Origin: Alkalimonas amylolytica
GTDB lineage: Bacteria > Pseudomonadota > Gammaproteobacteria > Enterobacterales > Alteromonadaceae
Reading direction: 5' to 3'
Assembly: GCF_900107845.1 (NCBI RefSeq)
Contig: NZ_FNRM01000002.1
Span: 395,312-459,311, forward strand
DNA length: 64,000 nucleotides
In this document: positions 47,225 to 58,371 of the stretch, one piece after another
How positions within the stretch are numbered: position 1 is the first letter of the stretch
Layout: every line of letters begins with the position of its first letter
Notes under the pieces: model-generated
The model's database searches: none
The model's input: the letters and a program-made list of their open reading frames with translations, nothing else
What the model was told of the DNA's origin: nothing
Program-made: the position numbers and the translations under genes

Positions 47225-47950
47225 TTAGGCACCACGATGGTTATTCTCTTTTGGTTGCAGCCAGGATGGCCAATTCAGTTGCCAGGGTCTGGGCCAAAGT
47301 GCCGCCAATTCGTCCTCTAAACGCAAAAATTCTGGCCCATCCTGTGGGGCACAGTGTAACTCAATGCGCTGACCATGCCAGTCAAAACAAAGGGCATAAG
47401 CATGCAGATAACCTCGCTCTGCCTGGCTGCCACCATAGAGGGTATCGCCAAGGATGGGGCTGCCAAGGCTTTTCAACGCCACCCGGATTTGATGGGTTTT
47501 CCCCGTCCAGGGTTTCAGTAAATAAGCCCGTACCACAGGCACGTCCGCTTGCTGTGCGGCCAAACCTTGACTGATAAAGTATGTCACCGCAGGCTGCTGC
47601 TGACTGGCCAGCAATTTCCAGGCGCCGCGCCGGGCTTTGGTCATATCGCCTTTCACCCAACCCTGTTTTCGTTTAGGCTTGCGATCGCTTAGTGCCAGGT
47701 AATATTTTTCCATCTGCTGCTGGCGGAATTTTTCTGCAAACAAAGCGGCTGCCTGCGAGGATTTAGCCAGTAACAATACACCCGAGGTAAGTTTATCCAG
47801 TCGGTGGACCGGGTAGAGTTTCAGGCCAAGTTGCTGTTCAGCCTGAACCACAAACCCCGCCTCAGATTCCGAGTGAAAACTAACGCCCGCAGGTTTATGC
47901 AGAGCCAACCAATCGACATGATTGGCAATGATCTGAAAATGTTCAGTCAT
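47225..47950 (-). CDS. RluA-family pseudouridine synthase
   Basis: A 241-residue RNA pseudouridine synthase with the catalytic D52 in [16 protein letters not shown] and the later block [21 protein letters not shown]. It has no S4 domain, so it is a compact RluA-type enzyme. The target RNA is not clear. It overlaps kdsB by 8 bases at its start. Confidence 0.9.
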   Translation of the reverse strand: MTEHFQIIANHVDWLALHKPAGVSFHSESEAGFVVQAEQQLGLKLYPVHRLDKLTSGVLLLAKSSQAAALFAEKFRQQQMEKYYLALSDRKPKRKQGWVKGDMTKARRGAWKLLASQQQPAVTYFISQGLAAQQADVPVVRAYLLKPWTGKTHQIRVALKSLGSPILGDTLYGGSQAERGYLHAYALCFDWHGQRIELHCAPQDGPEFLRLEDELAALWPRPWQLNWPSWLQPKENNHRGA

Positions 47951-48698
47951 CGAGTTGCTTGCAATAGGCTCTGGCTGCCGCCAGATCTGCCTCGGTATCT
48001 ACCCCATGCGGTGGTTTTTGCAGTGCAGTGGCCACATGGATCTTTTCGCCTTGCCACAGCACCCGCAACTGCTCCAGCGACTCGATTTGCTCCAGCACCG
48101 ACATAGGCCAGGCAACGTAGCGCCGGATAAAACCAGCCCGATAGGCATAGATACCAATATGGCGGCGATAATGCAGTGCCAGCTGGCTGCTGAACTGACC
48201 ATCCCGATCATAAGGGATCGCGGAGCGGCTAAAATACAAGGCATATCCTTGCTGATCGCTGACCACCTTCACCGTATTCGGATTGCTGATGTCCGCTGCA
48301 TCATCAAGAGGCACAGCCAATGTTGCCATCTCAGCCAACTGTTGATTGGCCAGGTTGGTTGCAACCTGATTAATAATGGCAGGCGGAATAAAGGGTTCAT
48401 CACCCTGTACATTCACCACCACGGCTTCATCCGTCAGGCCAAGCAGCTCCACCACCTCGGCCAGACGCTCTGTGCCGGAGTTGTGCTCGGCTCGTGTTAA
48501 ACAGACTTCCCCGGCAAAGGCGCTTACTGCATCAGCCACACGCTGATCATCAGTCGCGACCACCACCCGGCTTGCTCCACTGGCTAAAGCCTGGCGATAG
48601 ACCCGTTCCACCATCGGCATACCGCCAATGTCTGCTAAAGGTTTTCCCGGCAAACGACTGCTGGCATAGCGGGCAGGAATAACTACGATGAAGTCCAT
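47943..48698 (-). CDS. kdsB: CMP-Kdo synthetase
   Basis: Activates Kdo with CTP for lipopolysaccharide inner core. The 251-residue protein has [20 protein letters not shown] for nucleotide binding, VATDDQRV and [14 protein letters not shown]. It overlaps the ycaR stop by 16 bases and belongs to msbA-lpxK-ycaR-kdsB. Confidence 0.96.
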   Translation of the reverse strand: MDFIVVIPARYASSRLPGKPLADIGGMPMVERVYRQALASGASRVVVATDDQRVADAVSAFAGEVCLTRAEHNSGTERLAEVVELLGLTDEAVVVNVQGDEPFIPPAIINQVATNLANQQLAEMATLAVPLDDAADISNPNTVKVVSDQQGYALYFSRSAIPYDRDGQFSSQLALHYRRHIGIYAYRAGFIRRYVAWPMSVLEQIESLEQLRVLWQGEKIHVATALQKPPHGVDTEADLAAARAYCKQLDD

Positions 48699-48883
48699 GA
48701 CTGTGTTTCCTCCGCGGTCAAAGAGCGGGCTTCCGATTCCAGCATGACCGGGACACCATCGTGCACCTTAAATGCCAGCTTATCGAAGGTGCAAATCAAT
48801 TCACTCTGTTTAGCAGAGTACTTCAGTTTGCCCTTGCACAACGGGCAAGCCAGAATTTCGGTTAATGCAACGGGTAAGCTCAT
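48683..48883 (-). CDS. ycaR: Trm112-like small protein YcaR
   Basis: A 66-residue protein with CPLCKGKL near residue 13, the single CxxC of the UPF0434/Trm112 family, and the [10 protein letters not shown] tail close to that of E. coli YcaR. Function unknown, though its place between lpxK and kdsB is conserved. Confidence 0.9.
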   Translation of the reverse strand: MSLPVALTEILACPLCKGKLKYSAKQSELICTFDKLAFKVHDGVPVMLESEARSLTAEETQSWTSS

Positions 48884-48884
48884 G

Positions 48885-49847
48885 TTAGCTCCGGATGGCC
48901 GCCAGCAAGGCGGTTAATTGTCGTTCAATGTCAGGATCGGGTAACGCTTCTACCTGCAACTGATACCAGCCAGCTCTGGCAAAGGAACGGCATTTTACCG
49001 CATCTTTTTCCGTCATGAGAAGTGGCAATGGTAAGCCAGCCAGCTCCTGCTCGGTAAATGCGTGGTGGTCGGGGTAAAAAAAACGCTCCATCACTTGATA
49101 GCCGGCTGCCTGAGCTGTCAACTCAAAGCGGGCCGGATTGCCAATAGCCGCCAATAAATGCACCGGGCTGGCTGGAAGTGGCTGCTGATCCAGCAAAGCA
49201 GTGGCGGCGGTCACCTGCAAGTGCATTTGGCCTGAAGCCAGCGCATGCGGCCCGCTGTTGGCAATCACCAGATCAACCTGCTGCAAGCGACTGACTGGCT
49301 CGCGCAAAGGTCCGGCCGGCAGCAATAAAGCATTTCCAAGACCACGCTGACCATCAATCAGCACAATTTCCAGAGTGCGCTGCAACGTGTAATGCTGCAA
49401 GCCATCATCGCTGATGATCAAATCGCAGTCATGATGTGCTAATAAATAACGGCCAGCAGCCACCCGATCCGGACACACCACCACCGGGCAACCTGAGCGC
49501 AGGGCCAACAGTAAAGGCTCATCGCCCACGTCTTTGGCATCAGCTGCAGGCTGCACCAGGGTAGGTTGGCGAATATCAGCACCATAGCCACGGCTGATAA
49601 TACCGGGCTTATAGCCTTGCTGTTGCAACCAATGGCAAAGCCAAAGCGTAAAAGGGGTTTTACCGGTTCCCCCCACACTGATATTGCCGACCACAATCAC
49701 CGGGACCGGCAGCCGCTCACTTGCGAGCCAACCCCGCTTGTATGCCAAACGGCGCATGGCTGTAATGCCTGCAAACAGCCAGCTAAGCGGCCAAAGCAGC
49801 CAACACCACCAGGCTTTTTGGTACCAGCCGCGCTCCAGTGCATTCAT
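48885..49847 (-). CDS. lpxK: Tetraacyldisaccharide 4'-kinase
   Basis: Phosphorylates lipid A disaccharide at 4' on the inner membrane. The 320-residue protein has an N-terminal membrane-associated helix and the P-loop [17 protein letters not shown], followed by SRGYGA and DDGLQHY, both typical of LpxK. It overlaps the msbA stop by 4 bases. Confidence 0.95.
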   Translation of the reverse strand: MNALERGWYQKAWWCWLLWPLSWLFAGITAMRRLAYKRGWLASERLPVPVIVVGNISVGGTGKTPFTLWLCHWLQQQGYKPGIISRGYGADIRQPTLVQPAADAKDVGDEPLLLALRSGCPVVVCPDRVAAGRYLLAHHDCDLIISDDGLQHYTLQRTLEIVLIDGQRGLGNALLLPAGPLREPVSRLQQVDLVIANSGPHALASGQMHLQVTAATALLDQQPLPASPVHLLAAIGNPARFELTAQAAGYQVMERFFYPDHHAFTEQELAGLPLPLLMTEKDAVKCRSFARAGWYQLQVEALPDPDIERQLTALLAAIRS

Positions 49848-51598
49848 GCCGGTTTGGAGCCAAACTGCAACTTGTACAACTGGGCATAGGCACCATCTTT
49901 CGCCAGCAAGCTCTGATGGTTGCCTCGCTCGATGATTTGCCCTTGCTCCATCACCAGGATCTGATCGGCATTTTCGATGGTAGACAGACGGTGCGCTATA
50001 ACGATATTGGTTCGGCCTTTAAGCAGTTCATCCAATGCCGCCTGAATTTTACGTTCCGACTCGGTATCCAGCGCCGAGGTAGCTTCATCCAGGATCAACA
50101 TCGGCGCCTGGCGCAGCAAGGCCCGGGCTATGGCAATGCGCTGACGCTGACCACCACTCAGTGATACGCCATTCTCCCCGATCAGCGTATTGAGACCCTC
50201 TTTCATCTGACTGGCAAACTCCAGCACATGGGCTTTCTCAGCAACCTCCAGCAACCGCTCCTCAGGAACCGGCTCAGCCAGGCCATACATAATATTGTTG
50301 GCGATGCTGTCGTTAAACAGGGTGACGTGTTGCGATACAATGGCCATCTGGGCTCGTAACGAGCTTAAAGTGCAACTTTTTATTGAAATATCATCCAGCA
50401 GGATGCGGCCCTTTTCAATTTCATAAAAGCGCGGCAACAAACTGGATATGGTGGTTTTACCGCTGCCGGAGCGCCCTACCAGCGCCAGGGTTTCACCGGG
50501 TTGCACTTCAAAACTGATGTCTTTGAGTACCTGCTTTTCTTCATGCCCAGGGTAGCTGAAATCGACATGATCAAAACGAATATGGCCGGAGATCCGCCCC
50601 AGCTCTTTGTTACCGGTATCTTGCTCTGGCAGCTGGTCCAATATTCTAAAGATGCTGGCAGCCGCTGTAAGGCCGCGCTGAAAATCACCGTTCACAGTAG
50701 TCAGTTGTTTTAATGGGCGCAATAACAGGGCCATCGACGTAATGATCGTGGCAAACTTACCCGCGGTCAGACTCTCCAGCATAGCAGGCTGACTGGCCAG
50801 GAAGATAACAAATGCCAGCGCAAACGAAGCGATTAACTGCACAACCCCGGTACTGATCGCTCTGGCGGCCTCCATTTTGACATCTTGCTGCCGGGTTGTA
50901 TTGTTGACCTTGTCGAATCGTTTTTGCTCAATCGCCTGCCCGCCAAAAGACAAAATCACTTTGTGGCCATTGAGCATTTGTTCAGAACACGTTGTCACCT
51001 GCCCCATAGCCGTATTGATGTTTTGGCTTATTTGCCTGAAACGCTTTGAAACCGATTTAACTGTGATGGCGATCACCGGTGCAATCACTAAAAAAATCAG
51101 TGACAATTGCCAGCTGTTCCAAAACATGAGTGCAATCAGACCAACGACCGTTGCTCCATCGCGGATCAACACAATCAAGGCTTTATTGGTTGTTTGTTTA
51201 AGCTGCTCCGTTTCGTAAGTAATTTTCGAGATCAGGTCACCCGTCGAGTGTTTATCATGGAATGACACCGGCAAACGCATCATATGTTCGAACAGTTGTT
51301 GCCGCATATCTTTAACAATATGTGTGCCTACCCAGCTTAAACAGTAACTTGCCAGAAAATGGAAAATCCCCCTGAAGATAAACATCACGACGACAAATAC
51401 AGGGGCATATTTTAAAAAATCTGGGTTTTTGCTATCGATGCCCTCATCAATAAAGTTTTTCACTTGCGAGATAAAGGTCACATCGACAGATGCATACCCA
51501 ATCATGCTTAAAATAGCGACCACAAAGCCAAGACGATAAGGCTTTAAATAGCCAAGCAGACGCCTGGACGTTTTGTTTGAAACATCACTGATATGCAA
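49844..51598 (-). CDS. msbA: Lipid A export ABC transporter MsbA, TTG start
   Basis: Flips lipid A-core across the inner membrane. The 584-residue half-transporter has six membrane helices (about 20-320), then the ATPase domain with Walker A VGRSGSGKTTISSLLPRFYE, signature LSGGQRQRIAIARALLR, Walker B MLILDEATSALD and the switch His (IAHRLST). No in-frame ATG exists near the N-terminus. The start appears to be TTG 51598 (reads MHISDVSNK), supported by AGGA eight bases upstream. This may lower expression. Confidence 0.94.
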   Translation of the reverse strand: MHISDVSNKTSRRLLGYLKPYRLGFVVAILSMIGYASVDVTFISQVKNFIDEGIDSKNPDFLKYAPVFVVVMFIFRGIFHFLASYCLSWVGTHIVKDMRQQLFEHMMRLPVSFHDKHSTGDLISKITYETEQLKQTTNKALIVLIRDGATVVGLIALMFWNSWQLSLIFLVIAPVIAITVKSVSKRFRQISQNINTAMGQVTTCSEQMLNGHKVILSFGGQAIEQKRFDKVNNTTRQQDVKMEAARAISTGVVQLIASFALAFVIFLASQPAMLESLTAGKFATIITSMALLLRPLKQLTTVNGDFQRGLTAAASIFRILDQLPEQDTGNKELGRISGHIRFDHVDFSYPGHEEKQVLKDISFEVQPGETLALVGRSGSGKTTISSLLPRFYEIEKGRILLDDISIKSCTLSSLRAQMAIVSQHVTLFNDSIANNIMYGLAEPVPEERLLEVAEKAHVLEFASQMKEGLNTLIGENGVSLSGGQRQRIAIARALLRQAPMLILDEATSALDTESERKIQAALDELLKGRTNIVIAHRLSTIENADQILVMEQGQIIERGNHQSLLAKDGAYAQLYKLQFGSKPA

Positions 51599-51630
51599 AT
51601 TTGTGTTCCTGTCTTATTGTTGTGCTTATT

Positions 51631-53883
51631 CTAGCGCCTAACAGGTGCCGGCACAGCCTCTGACTGCATAGAATCCAGCCAAAATGGGACCCGGTGGGCG
51701 CGTTTGCTATATATTTGCACAGAATCAGGGCCCATGGCTATCTGAATCGTGCCCTGGCGGGAGGTACTAAGCAGCGGGATTTGCAGGGCTTCCAACCGAG
51801 CAGTTACTCTGGGGGCAGGCCGGGCCACCCGCTCCGAGTGCGCATGGCTGCTTAACACCAGCTTGGGTTGTAGCTGCTGCAAATAGTCCAGGCTGGCGCT
51901 CTGATTGCGGCCATAACGCCCCAACAGCACAATATCAGCCTGCAACCCCGGGTAATCCTGCAACAAGCGCGCTTCATCTGCCGGTTGCATGGCCCCTGGC
52001 AATAAAATACGCCAGCCTGCAACATCCAACCACAATGCGCACGACGGCTGCTGCTCGTTGCCAACCGAGCTCCAGTCCTGCAACACCACCAACTCGGCAT
52101 TAAAAAACTGCTGGGGCATGTTTGAGCAAGGCAGCGCCGCATGCGCTGTCGGTACATCGGTTACCACCTGCACGGTTGGATAGTACTGCCGCAGAACAGG
52201 CCAATGTCCCAGCACCTCGGCATGTTCATGGCTTAGTACCAAATAATGCAGCGCTCTCACCCCAACCTGATGCAAATAAGGCAATACCAACTGTTCGGTG
52301 GCACTGCCATGCCCCCAGGCTGGACCAGCATCATACAAGATGCCATGCTGGCGATACTGCAGCAATACCGCCTGCCCTTGCCCGACATCCAGCAAATGCA
52401 AACGCCAGTCTGGTTGTTGCTGGAGCAGGTACCAGGCCGGGAGACAGCTTAACGTGGCAAATAGCAGCATCAAGCGCTGACGCAGTAACACCAGCAAAAG
52501 CAAACTAACCGACATCACCAGCAACAGGGCCCAAGGCAGCTCTGGTAGTCGCCACCACAATTCGTGGTTTGAGGCAGCTACATTCAACCACCAAAGCAGC
52601 GGTGCAAACAACGCATCCACCCAGGGCCAAAGCCAGGCGGCCCATGCTGGCTGCACTGCCTGCAGACAGGCGGTGGCCAGTAATACCGGAATCGCGGCTA
52701 AGGAGCACCAGGGCACAAACAGCAGATTCGACAACAGTGCCAGCAAAGAGATGCCACCAAAAAACAACACCGTAAAGGGCATCATGCACAGCGTAAGAAA
52801 CAAGTGAAAACCAACCAGTCGCTTGAGCTTAGCTAACCAACCTGCCCCCTGAGCTGGAAAGCGCCATAAGAAGATAAAAATCAGCCCGACGGCACCCACC
52901 GATAACCAAAACCCAGGGGTTAAGCTCCATAGTGGTTGAATCAGCAATAACAGTGCAACCAACAGCAACCAAAATCGATGATAACTTAAGCGCTGCCAGT
53001 GCCAGCTGTACAGCACCAGCAAGCACAAGCCAAGCAGTGCCCGCACGGTGGGAATGGCAAAGCCTGCGAGCCACGCATAAGTAGTTGCAGCAGCCAGCGC
53101 CAATACTAGCTTTGCCCGGTGTTGCCAGTGTGGTGGCAAGCCAAGCAAGCGTAGTGGCAGCAACAGATAACAACACCAGCCAAATACTAAACCAATATGC
53201 AAACCAGAGATCGCCAGTAAATGCCCCAGCGCAGCATGGCGCAGCCCCTGCCATTCACTGATCGAAAATTGCCGCTCCCCCAAAGTCAGAGCCAATAACA
53301 GGGATTGACTGGGCAGGCTATCGGTTGCCTGTTGCATAGCCGTAAAAGCACGTTGGCGTAACAGTGGCTGATTGCCAAGCAATACCGCCGGCTGATCGCT
53401 GCGGACACTGGCCCTGGCTAACTGTTGTTGCACCAGCGCCTGGCGCTCGGCCGAAAAACCGTCACGACTGGCCTGATCCCGTAGTGCATGTAACTGTACC
53501 GGCAGCTGCCAAATCTGACCGGCGTACAGCGGCTCTTTGGGTTGAAACCAATGCACCTGAACTTTGTAGCCAGTAGCTGGACCTTGCAATACGGTAAGTT
53601 CAAACTGACTGGAGCGTTCGTAGTGTCGTGGGATAGAGGTAATTCGACCTTCCAGTGAAGTCACTGGCGTCTGCAGCAAAGCCGTCACGGCTCGTTGATG
53701 ACTAATCAGTCCCCAATGCCAACTGAGAAAATACAGCGCCAAACCAACACAAAACCAGCAGCGGCGCCAGCTGAAAAATGCTACACTGGCTAGCAACAAC
53801 CAAAGCACAAAAAAAGGTGGCACTGCCGGTAAAAATAGCGACAATATGCAACCAAACAGTACTCCCAGCCCAAGTGCTACCAT
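51631..53883 (-). CDS. comEC: ComEC/Rec2-family DNA uptake channel with degenerate nuclease domain
   Basis: A 750-residue inner-membrane protein with an N-terminal DUF4131 region, a competence domain of about ten helices (about 200-490) and a C-terminal metallo-beta-lactamase-like domain starting at LLDVGQGQAVLL. In homologues the latter binds metal through an HxDxDH motif, a GD and an HHGS; here these read LSHEHAEVLGH, LPGAM and GRYGRNQ, so metal binding and nuclease activity are doubtful. The location upstream of msbA is conserved (E. coli ycaI). ComEC normally passes single-stranded DNA into the cytosol. It diverges from the DUF2062 gene with only 25 bases between. Confidence 0.88.
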   Translation of the reverse strand: MVALGLGVLFGCILSLFLPAVPPFFVLWLLLASVAFFSWRRCWFCVGLALYFLSWHWGLISHQRAVTALLQTPVTSLEGRITSIPRHYERSSQFELTVLQGPATGYKVQVHWFQPKEPLYAGQIWQLPVQLHALRDQASRDGFSAERQALVQQQLARASVRSDQPAVLLGNQPLLRQRAFTAMQQATDSLPSQSLLLALTLGERQFSISEWQGLRHAALGHLLAISGLHIGLVFGWCCYLLLPLRLLGLPPHWQHRAKLVLALAAATTYAWLAGFAIPTVRALLGLCLLVLYSWHWQRLSYHRFWLLLVALLLLIQPLWSLTPGFWLSVGAVGLIFIFLWRFPAQGAGWLAKLKRLVGFHLFLTLCMMPFTVLFFGGISLLALLSNLLFVPWCSLAAIPVLLATACLQAVQPAWAAWLWPWVDALFAPLLWWLNVAASNHELWWRLPELPWALLLVMSVSLLLLVLLRQRLMLLFATLSCLPAWYLLQQQPDWRLHLLDVGQGQAVLLQYRQHGILYDAGPAWGHGSATEQLVLPYLHQVGVRALHYLVLSHEHAEVLGHWPVLRQYYPTVQVVTDVPTAHAALPCSNMPQQFFNAELVVLQDWSSVGNEQQPSCALWLDVAGWRILLPGAMQPADEARLLQDYPGLQADIVLLGRYGRNQSASLDYLQQLQPKLVLSSHAHSERVARPAPRVTARLEALQIPLLSTSRQGTIQIAMGPDSVQIYSKRAHRVPFWLDSMQSEAVPAPVRR

Positions 53884-53908
53884 GTTTACTTTGAGTAAAT
53901 GAGTTGTA

Positions 53909-54430
53909 ATGCCAAAGAAGACTATTCGAAAATACCTGCCAAATCCAGAGGTAATTCGTCAAAGTAAGGCGCTGCAAATTTTCGGCACCCTGCTGCACGA
54001 TGCCAATCTGTGGCATTTAAACCGCCGCTCGGCGCGCGGGGCTATTGCTATTGGCTTATTTTGGGCCTGGATGCCGATGCCATTTCAAATGGTCGCCTCG
54101 GCAGCAGTCGCCATACCCATGCGGGTGAATTTACCACTGGCCGTTGGCTGCGTCTGGTTGTCCAACCCATTGACCATGCCGGTGATGTTTTATCTTTGCT
54201 ACCTGGTGGGCAGCGCCGTGCTGGCGGCACCGCTGGAGCCCTTTGCGTTCGAAGCCAGCATTGAATGGTTGGTCGGCAGTATGGCGACCATCGGCAAGCC
54301 CTTCTTGCTGGGCTGCCTGCTGATGGGCACGACCGCCAGTATCGTCGGTTACTTTTTAATTGACTGGCTTTGGGTACTGTCGATCAGGCGGGCGCAACGC
54401 GACCGCCGCAATGGCAATGGTATGAAGTAG
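53909..54430 (+). CDS. DUF2062 membrane protein
   Basis: A 173-residue protein with three or four hydrophobic segments and the DUF2062 pattern RGAIAIGLFWAWMPMPFQM and WLSNPLTMPVMFYLCY. Cytosolic N-terminus and a basic C-terminus (RRAQRDRRNGNG). The Shine-Dalgarno is weak. Function unknown; in this order it is often near comEC/msbA. It converges on lolE without an obvious terminator in the 69-base gap. Confidence 0.87.
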   Translation: MPKKTIRKYLPNPEVIRQSKALQIFGTLLHDANLWHLNRRSARGAIAIGLFWAWMPMPFQMVASAAVAIPMRVNLPLAVGCVWLSNPLTMPVMFYLCYLVGSAVLAAPLEPFAFEASIEWLVGSMATIGKPFLLGCLLMGTTASIVGYFLIDWLWVLSIRRAQRDRRNGNGMK

Positions 54431-54499
54431 TCTCCGTTCTGAAAGGCAGGCACCGACGCAGCCTACGGATGCTGTCTCAGGACAAAAACCAACCAAAAC

Positions 54500-55753
54500 T
54501 TACTTCTGGCCCAACACCCGGGCCGGTTGCACCCGGCTGGCACGCCAGGCTGGGTACAAGGTAGCCAGCAGGCTTAAACTCAGGGCGATCAACACCGTCC
54601 AGACCAGGTCGCGCCATAAAAACAGCGATGGCACAAAATCGATAAAGTAAATGCTGGGGTCCAGGAAGCTTTTACCACTGACTTTGGACAGCAGATAAAA
54701 CAGCGGCTCAATGTAACGACTGAGCAACCAGCCAATCAGGGCGCCGATACTGGTCCCCACCACACCATTGAGCCAACCCAGCCACATAAAGGTGCGGATC
54801 ACCGCGCCTGGCGCCAGCCCCATGGTCAGTAAAATCGCGATATCCGATTCTTTCTCGCGTACCGCCATCACCAAGGTCGCGACGATATTAAAGCAAGCCA
54901 CCGCGATCACCAGCGCCAGCACCAAATAAATGATGCTGCGTACCATTTGAATATCCTGATACAAATGCCCCTGAGTACGCATCCAGTCCTGCAGGTAAAC
55001 ATTCTCCATCGACAGCATGCCAAGCTCACGCGCGATTTGCGGTGCTGCAAACACATCATTGAGCTGAAAAGCAAAACCATGCACCGTCCCCTCGGGCATC
55101 GCCAACCAGCCCGCCAAGGCAGGCATGGCCACCCAGGCTTGCTGGTAATCCAACTGACCACCCACCTGAATAATGGCCGAGACCGTCAGCACCACCGTCT
55201 GGCTGCGGGCCAGTCGGCCATCGGGATTAAACTGCGGTAGCATCAACTGCAGCTGATCGCCAACTTTAACGCCAATGGCATCGGCTAAACCAAGCCCCAA
55301 CACAATCTGATCATCCGCCAGACTAACCAAGGTGCCAGCCAGCAGATAACGGTCAAAATTGGTAATACCAAGCTCATCCGGCAGCAAAATGCCACGTACC
55401 GCCGCGCCTTTGACCTGCTGGCCCTGACGTAAAATGCCGTTGCTTTTGATGTAGGGTGCCGCTGCGCTCACTGCCGGGTGCCAGGATAAAGTTGTTAAGG
55501 TATCAGGCCAGTCGCTGAGCTGGCCTTCCATCGCATGCAGCTCAACGTGCGGGATCACCGCCAACAGCCGGTCTTTCAGTGCTTGCTCAAAACCATTCAT
55601 CACTGACAGCGCCAAAATCAGCACCGCTACGCCAAGGCCAATACCGAGGGTCGAAGATGCCGAGATAAAGCGAATAAAAGCATTGCCAGAACGGGTACGC
55701 CGGTAGCGGCGCGCCAGTTGCCAGGACAACGATTGAAACAGCTTAGTGCGCAT
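54500..55753 (-). CDS. lolE: Lipoprotein-releasing ABC transporter permease LolE
   Basis: With LolC and LolD extracts outer-membrane lipoproteins from the inner membrane. The 417-residue protein has one N-terminal helix ([21 protein letters not shown]), a large periplasmic domain (about 70-270) and three C-terminal helices, ending [20 protein letters not shown] 55753 matches the family start and overlaps lolD by 11 bases; the longer frame does not. Confidence 0.93.
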   Translation of the reverse strand: MRTKLFQSLSWQLARRYRRTRSGNAFIRFISASSTLGIGLGVAVLILALSVMNGFEQALKDRLLAVIPHVELHAMEGQLSDWPDTLTTLSWHPAVSAAAPYIKSNGILRQGQQVKGAAVRGILLPDELGITNFDRYLLAGTLVSLADDQIVLGLGLADAIGVKVGDQLQLMLPQFNPDGRLARSQTVVLTVSAIIQVGGQLDYQQAWVAMPALAGWLAMPEGTVHGFAFQLNDVFAAPQIARELGMLSMENVYLQDWMRTQGHLYQDIQMVRSIIYLVLALVIAVACFNIVATLVMAVREKESDIAILLTMGLAPGAVIRTFMWLGWLNGVVGTSIGALIGWLLSRYIEPLFYLLSKVSGKSFLDPSIYFIDFVPSLFLWRDLVWTVLIALSLSLLATLYPAWRASRVQPARVLGQK

Positions 55754-56429
55754 CGGACTGCTCCAGCAACCCATCCTGCATTTGATAAAAACGATCGCAT
55801 TTAGCGGCCAATTGCTGATCATGCGTCACGATCACAAAGCTGGTGCCAAGTTGCTGATTCAGCTCACGCAATAACGCATAAATTGACTCGGCGGTGTGGT
55901 GATCCAGATTGCCGGTCGGCTCATCGGCCAGCACCAAGGCTGGCTTGGCTACCAGCGCCCTGGCAATAGCCACCCGCTGCCGCTCGCCGCCACTAAGCTC
56001 AGACGGCCGGTGACTGACACGGTGCGCCAAACCAACCCGCGCCAACATGGCTTGCGCAGCCTGCTCAGACTGCGCTGCCGATTCACCGCGAATACGCAGC
56101 GGCATGGCCACATTTTCCAGTGCAGTGAAATCCATCAGCAAATGGTGGAACTGGTAAATAAAACCCAGGTGCTGATTACGCAACTTTGCCTTGTCCCGCT
56201 CGGATGCTTTGGCCACATCCTGGCCCAGTAGCAGCAAACGGCCACTATCGGGCTGCTCCAATGTCCCCAGCAAATGCAACAAGGTACTTTTGCCCGAGCC
56301 AGAACTGCCGACAATGGCAACCATTGCGCCTGCTTCCAGTTCAATATCAACGCCATTGAGCACAGGCGTTTGATAGGCACCATCACGAAATGCTTTGACC
56401 AGTTGCTGGCCTTCTAACAGCTTATTCAT
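55743..56429 (-). CDS. lolD: Lipoprotein-releasing ABC transporter ATPase LolD
   Basis: ATPase of LolCDE, 228 residues, with Walker [17 protein letters not shown], the LolD-type [12 protein letters not shown]-loop, signature [15 protein letters not shown] and Walker [16 protein letters not shown] 56429 overlaps the lolC stop by 8 bases; a GTG at 56432 is also in frame. Confidence 0.96.
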   Translation of the reverse strand: MNKLLEGQQLVKAFRDGAYQTPVLNGVDIELEAGAMVAIVGSSGSGKSTLLHLLGTLEQPDSGRLLLLGQDVAKASERDKAKLRNQHLGFIYQFHHLLMDFTALENVAMPLRIRGESAAQSEQAAQAMLARVGLAHRVSHRPSELSGGERQRVAIARALVAKPALVLADEPTGNLDHHTAESIYALLRELNQQLGTSFVIVTHDQQLAAKCDRFYQMQDGLLEQSDAH

Positions 56430-57639
56430 CACGCAACACTTCCGCGGGTTGGATCTGCACTGCCCGCCAGGCCGGATACAGGACGGCCAGAAAGGTCAGC
56501 AGCAAGGCACTGCAGACAATCATAAGAATTTGTGAGCCTTTCATCACGACCGGCAACTCAACCCCACCGGCAATGTGCAAACCAAAGAACGCCAGCAAAG
56601 TATTGACCGAGCCACTGAGCAAAATACCGGCAATGGCCCCCAGTACAGCACCAATCACACCATTGCTCATGCCTTGCACGGCAAAGATGGTAAAAAGCTG
56701 ATGATTCTGCATGCCCTGGGTTTTTAAAATGGCCACTTCAGCTTGTTTTTCCGTCACCATCATCACCAAAGCCGAGACAATGTTAAAGGCCGCCACGGCG
56801 ACAATCAGCAGCAGCAGTAACCACATCATGGCTTTTTCCATCGCCACCGCAGCAAACAGCTTGCCATGACTTTGTCGCCAATCCTGAACCTGTGGGAAAT
56901 ACCCATCGCGGACCAATCGGTTCCCCATCGCTGGTGCTACAAAGGGATCCTGCAACTGAATACGCCATTGGACCGACTCAGCGCTGCCAGCGCCCGGCTG
57001 CTGCACCAGCCGCTGCAATTCTTCCAGTTTCACCACCGCCAGCACCTGATCCAGTTCAGAGCCGGTTTCCAGCACACCCACTACCTGGAACAGGCGTTGC
57101 CGGGGCATCCAGCCAAGCGGCGTGTAGCTACCGCCCTGCGCCAGCGATAATCGCAGCGAGTCACCCAGCCCTACTTCCAGCTCATCGGCTAACTCACGGC
57201 CAAGCACAATCGGAAAACGCTGCTGCGCCAATTGCTGCCACTGGCCCCGCACCAGGCTTTGCGCCATAAAATCAGGCAGTTGCTCGGTATCCACCCCCTG
57301 CAGCTGTACCGGCATCAATTGTCTTGGCGATTGCACCAGGGCTTCAGCCTGTATAAAAGGACTGATCTGAACAATACCGGGGTAACGCTCCGACAGCTCG
57401 CTTTGCCAGTTGGCTGGCGTCTGCGCCACCGGCTGCACAATCAAGTGCGGTAATACACCTAAGATGCGTTTTTTTAATTCGGCTTCAAAACCGTTCATTA
57501 CCGAGCTGACAAGCGTCAACGCCATCACACCGAGAAAAATCCCGGCGATGGAAAACAACGTCATGAACGATATAATCGCATTTCCTTTGCGGCTCTGGCT
57601 GTAACGCAGGCCGATCCACAAGCTGACTGGTAGCTGCAT
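56422..57639 (-). CDS. lolC: Lipoprotein-releasing ABC transporter permease LolC
   Basis: Permease that recruits the chaperone LolA in E. coli. The 405-residue protein starts [20 protein letters not shown], has [17 protein letters not shown] in the first helix, a periplasmic domain, and three C-terminal helices ending [16 protein letters not shown]. It is the first gene of lolCDE. LolC was distinguished from LolE by order and by the LGVMAL segment. Confidence 0.93.
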   Translation of the reverse strand: MQLPVSLWIGLRYSQSRKGNAIISFMTLFSIAGIFLGVMALTLVSSVMNGFEAELKKRILGVLPHLIVQPVAQTPANWQSELSERYPGIVQISPFIQAEALVQSPRQLMPVQLQGVDTEQLPDFMAQSLVRGQWQQLAQQRFPIVLGRELADELEVGLGDSLRLSLAQGGSYTPLGWMPRQRLFQVVGVLETGSELDQVLAVVKLEELQRLVQQPGAGSAESVQWRIQLQDPFVAPAMGNRLVRDGYFPQVQDWRQSHGKLFAAVAMEKAMMWLLLLLIVAVAAFNIVSALVMMVTEKQAEVAILKTQGMQNHQLFTIFAVQGMSNGVIGAVLGAIAGILLSGSVNTLLAFFGLHIAGGVELPVVMKGSQILMIVCSALLLTFLAVLYPAWRAVQIQPAEVLRDE

Positions 57640-57741
57640 AGACGGTATCGGATCTTCAGGACAATTTAGTCGTAAAGTGGTAAAGTGACCGACATAGTAG
57701 CAGACAAATCCTTGTTCAGCATCCGCAAAACAGGCGACCGC

Positions 57742-58347
57742 ATGGAACCAGCACAATTAGCCAGGCTTAAAGAAGACTTTGCCGATTATTTTCAGATAGA
57801 GCACAGCATTGCCATCAATGCCCAGCCCTATAGCGGCGATGGCGATGCCCTGACCGAAGACGATTATCTGGCTCTGATGCCAGAGCCCTTTCGTCTGGCC
57901 AGTGAAATGGTGCAACTAAACAGCAGTTCGATCCGTAATCTATCCCGCTTAGGCGATGCCGCCGACGAACTCAGCCGCTACCTGCAGCAGTTGGCGAAAA
58001 AAGTCGATATGATGATGCATTATATTTTGCAGCAACAGGATCAAGCCGAACATCGCTACCATACGGTCAGTTATGGTGGCTCCGGTCTTTGTCTTCGCAG
58101 CAAACACGCTTTGCCAGAAGGTGAATGGCTGCAGCTGAAAATATTCCTGGCGCACGGTGAAGGCGCGGTGTTTTGTTTGGGACAGGTGCTGGAGTCCAGG
58201 CCAATGACAGATAGCGGCGACTACCAAGTGGATGTGGTGTACCGCCATATTCGCGAGCTGGATCAGGAATTGATTGTGCGGGCCAGCCTGCACGAGCAAA
58301 CCCGCCAACTGAAACTAAAAAAAGAACAACGCGACGCAAGTTACTAG
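57742..58347 (+). CDS. PilZ-domain protein, atypical
   Basis: A 201-residue protein with a helical N-terminal half (about 1-105) and a C-terminal PilZ-like beta barrel (about 115-190). The usual c-di-GMP motifs are weak: the loop reads TVSYGGSGL rather than D/NxSxxG, and no RxxxR precedes it. So binding is uncertain. ATG 57742 has AGG seven bases upstream; a GTG at 57685 extends the frame without support. Divergent from lolC, 24 bases before aguA. Confidence 0.75.
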   Translation: MEPAQLARLKEDFADYFQIEHSIAINAQPYSGDGDALTEDDYLALMPEPFRLASEMVQLNSSSIRNLSRLGDAADELSRYLQQLAKKVDMMMHYILQQQDQAEHRYHTVSYGGSGLCLRSKHALPEGEWLQLKIFLAHGEGAVFCLGQVLESRPMTDSGDYQVDVVYRHIRELDQELIVRASLHEQTRQLKLKKEQRDASY

Positions 58348-58371
58348 TCGAAAACAAAGGAAAGAATCAAG

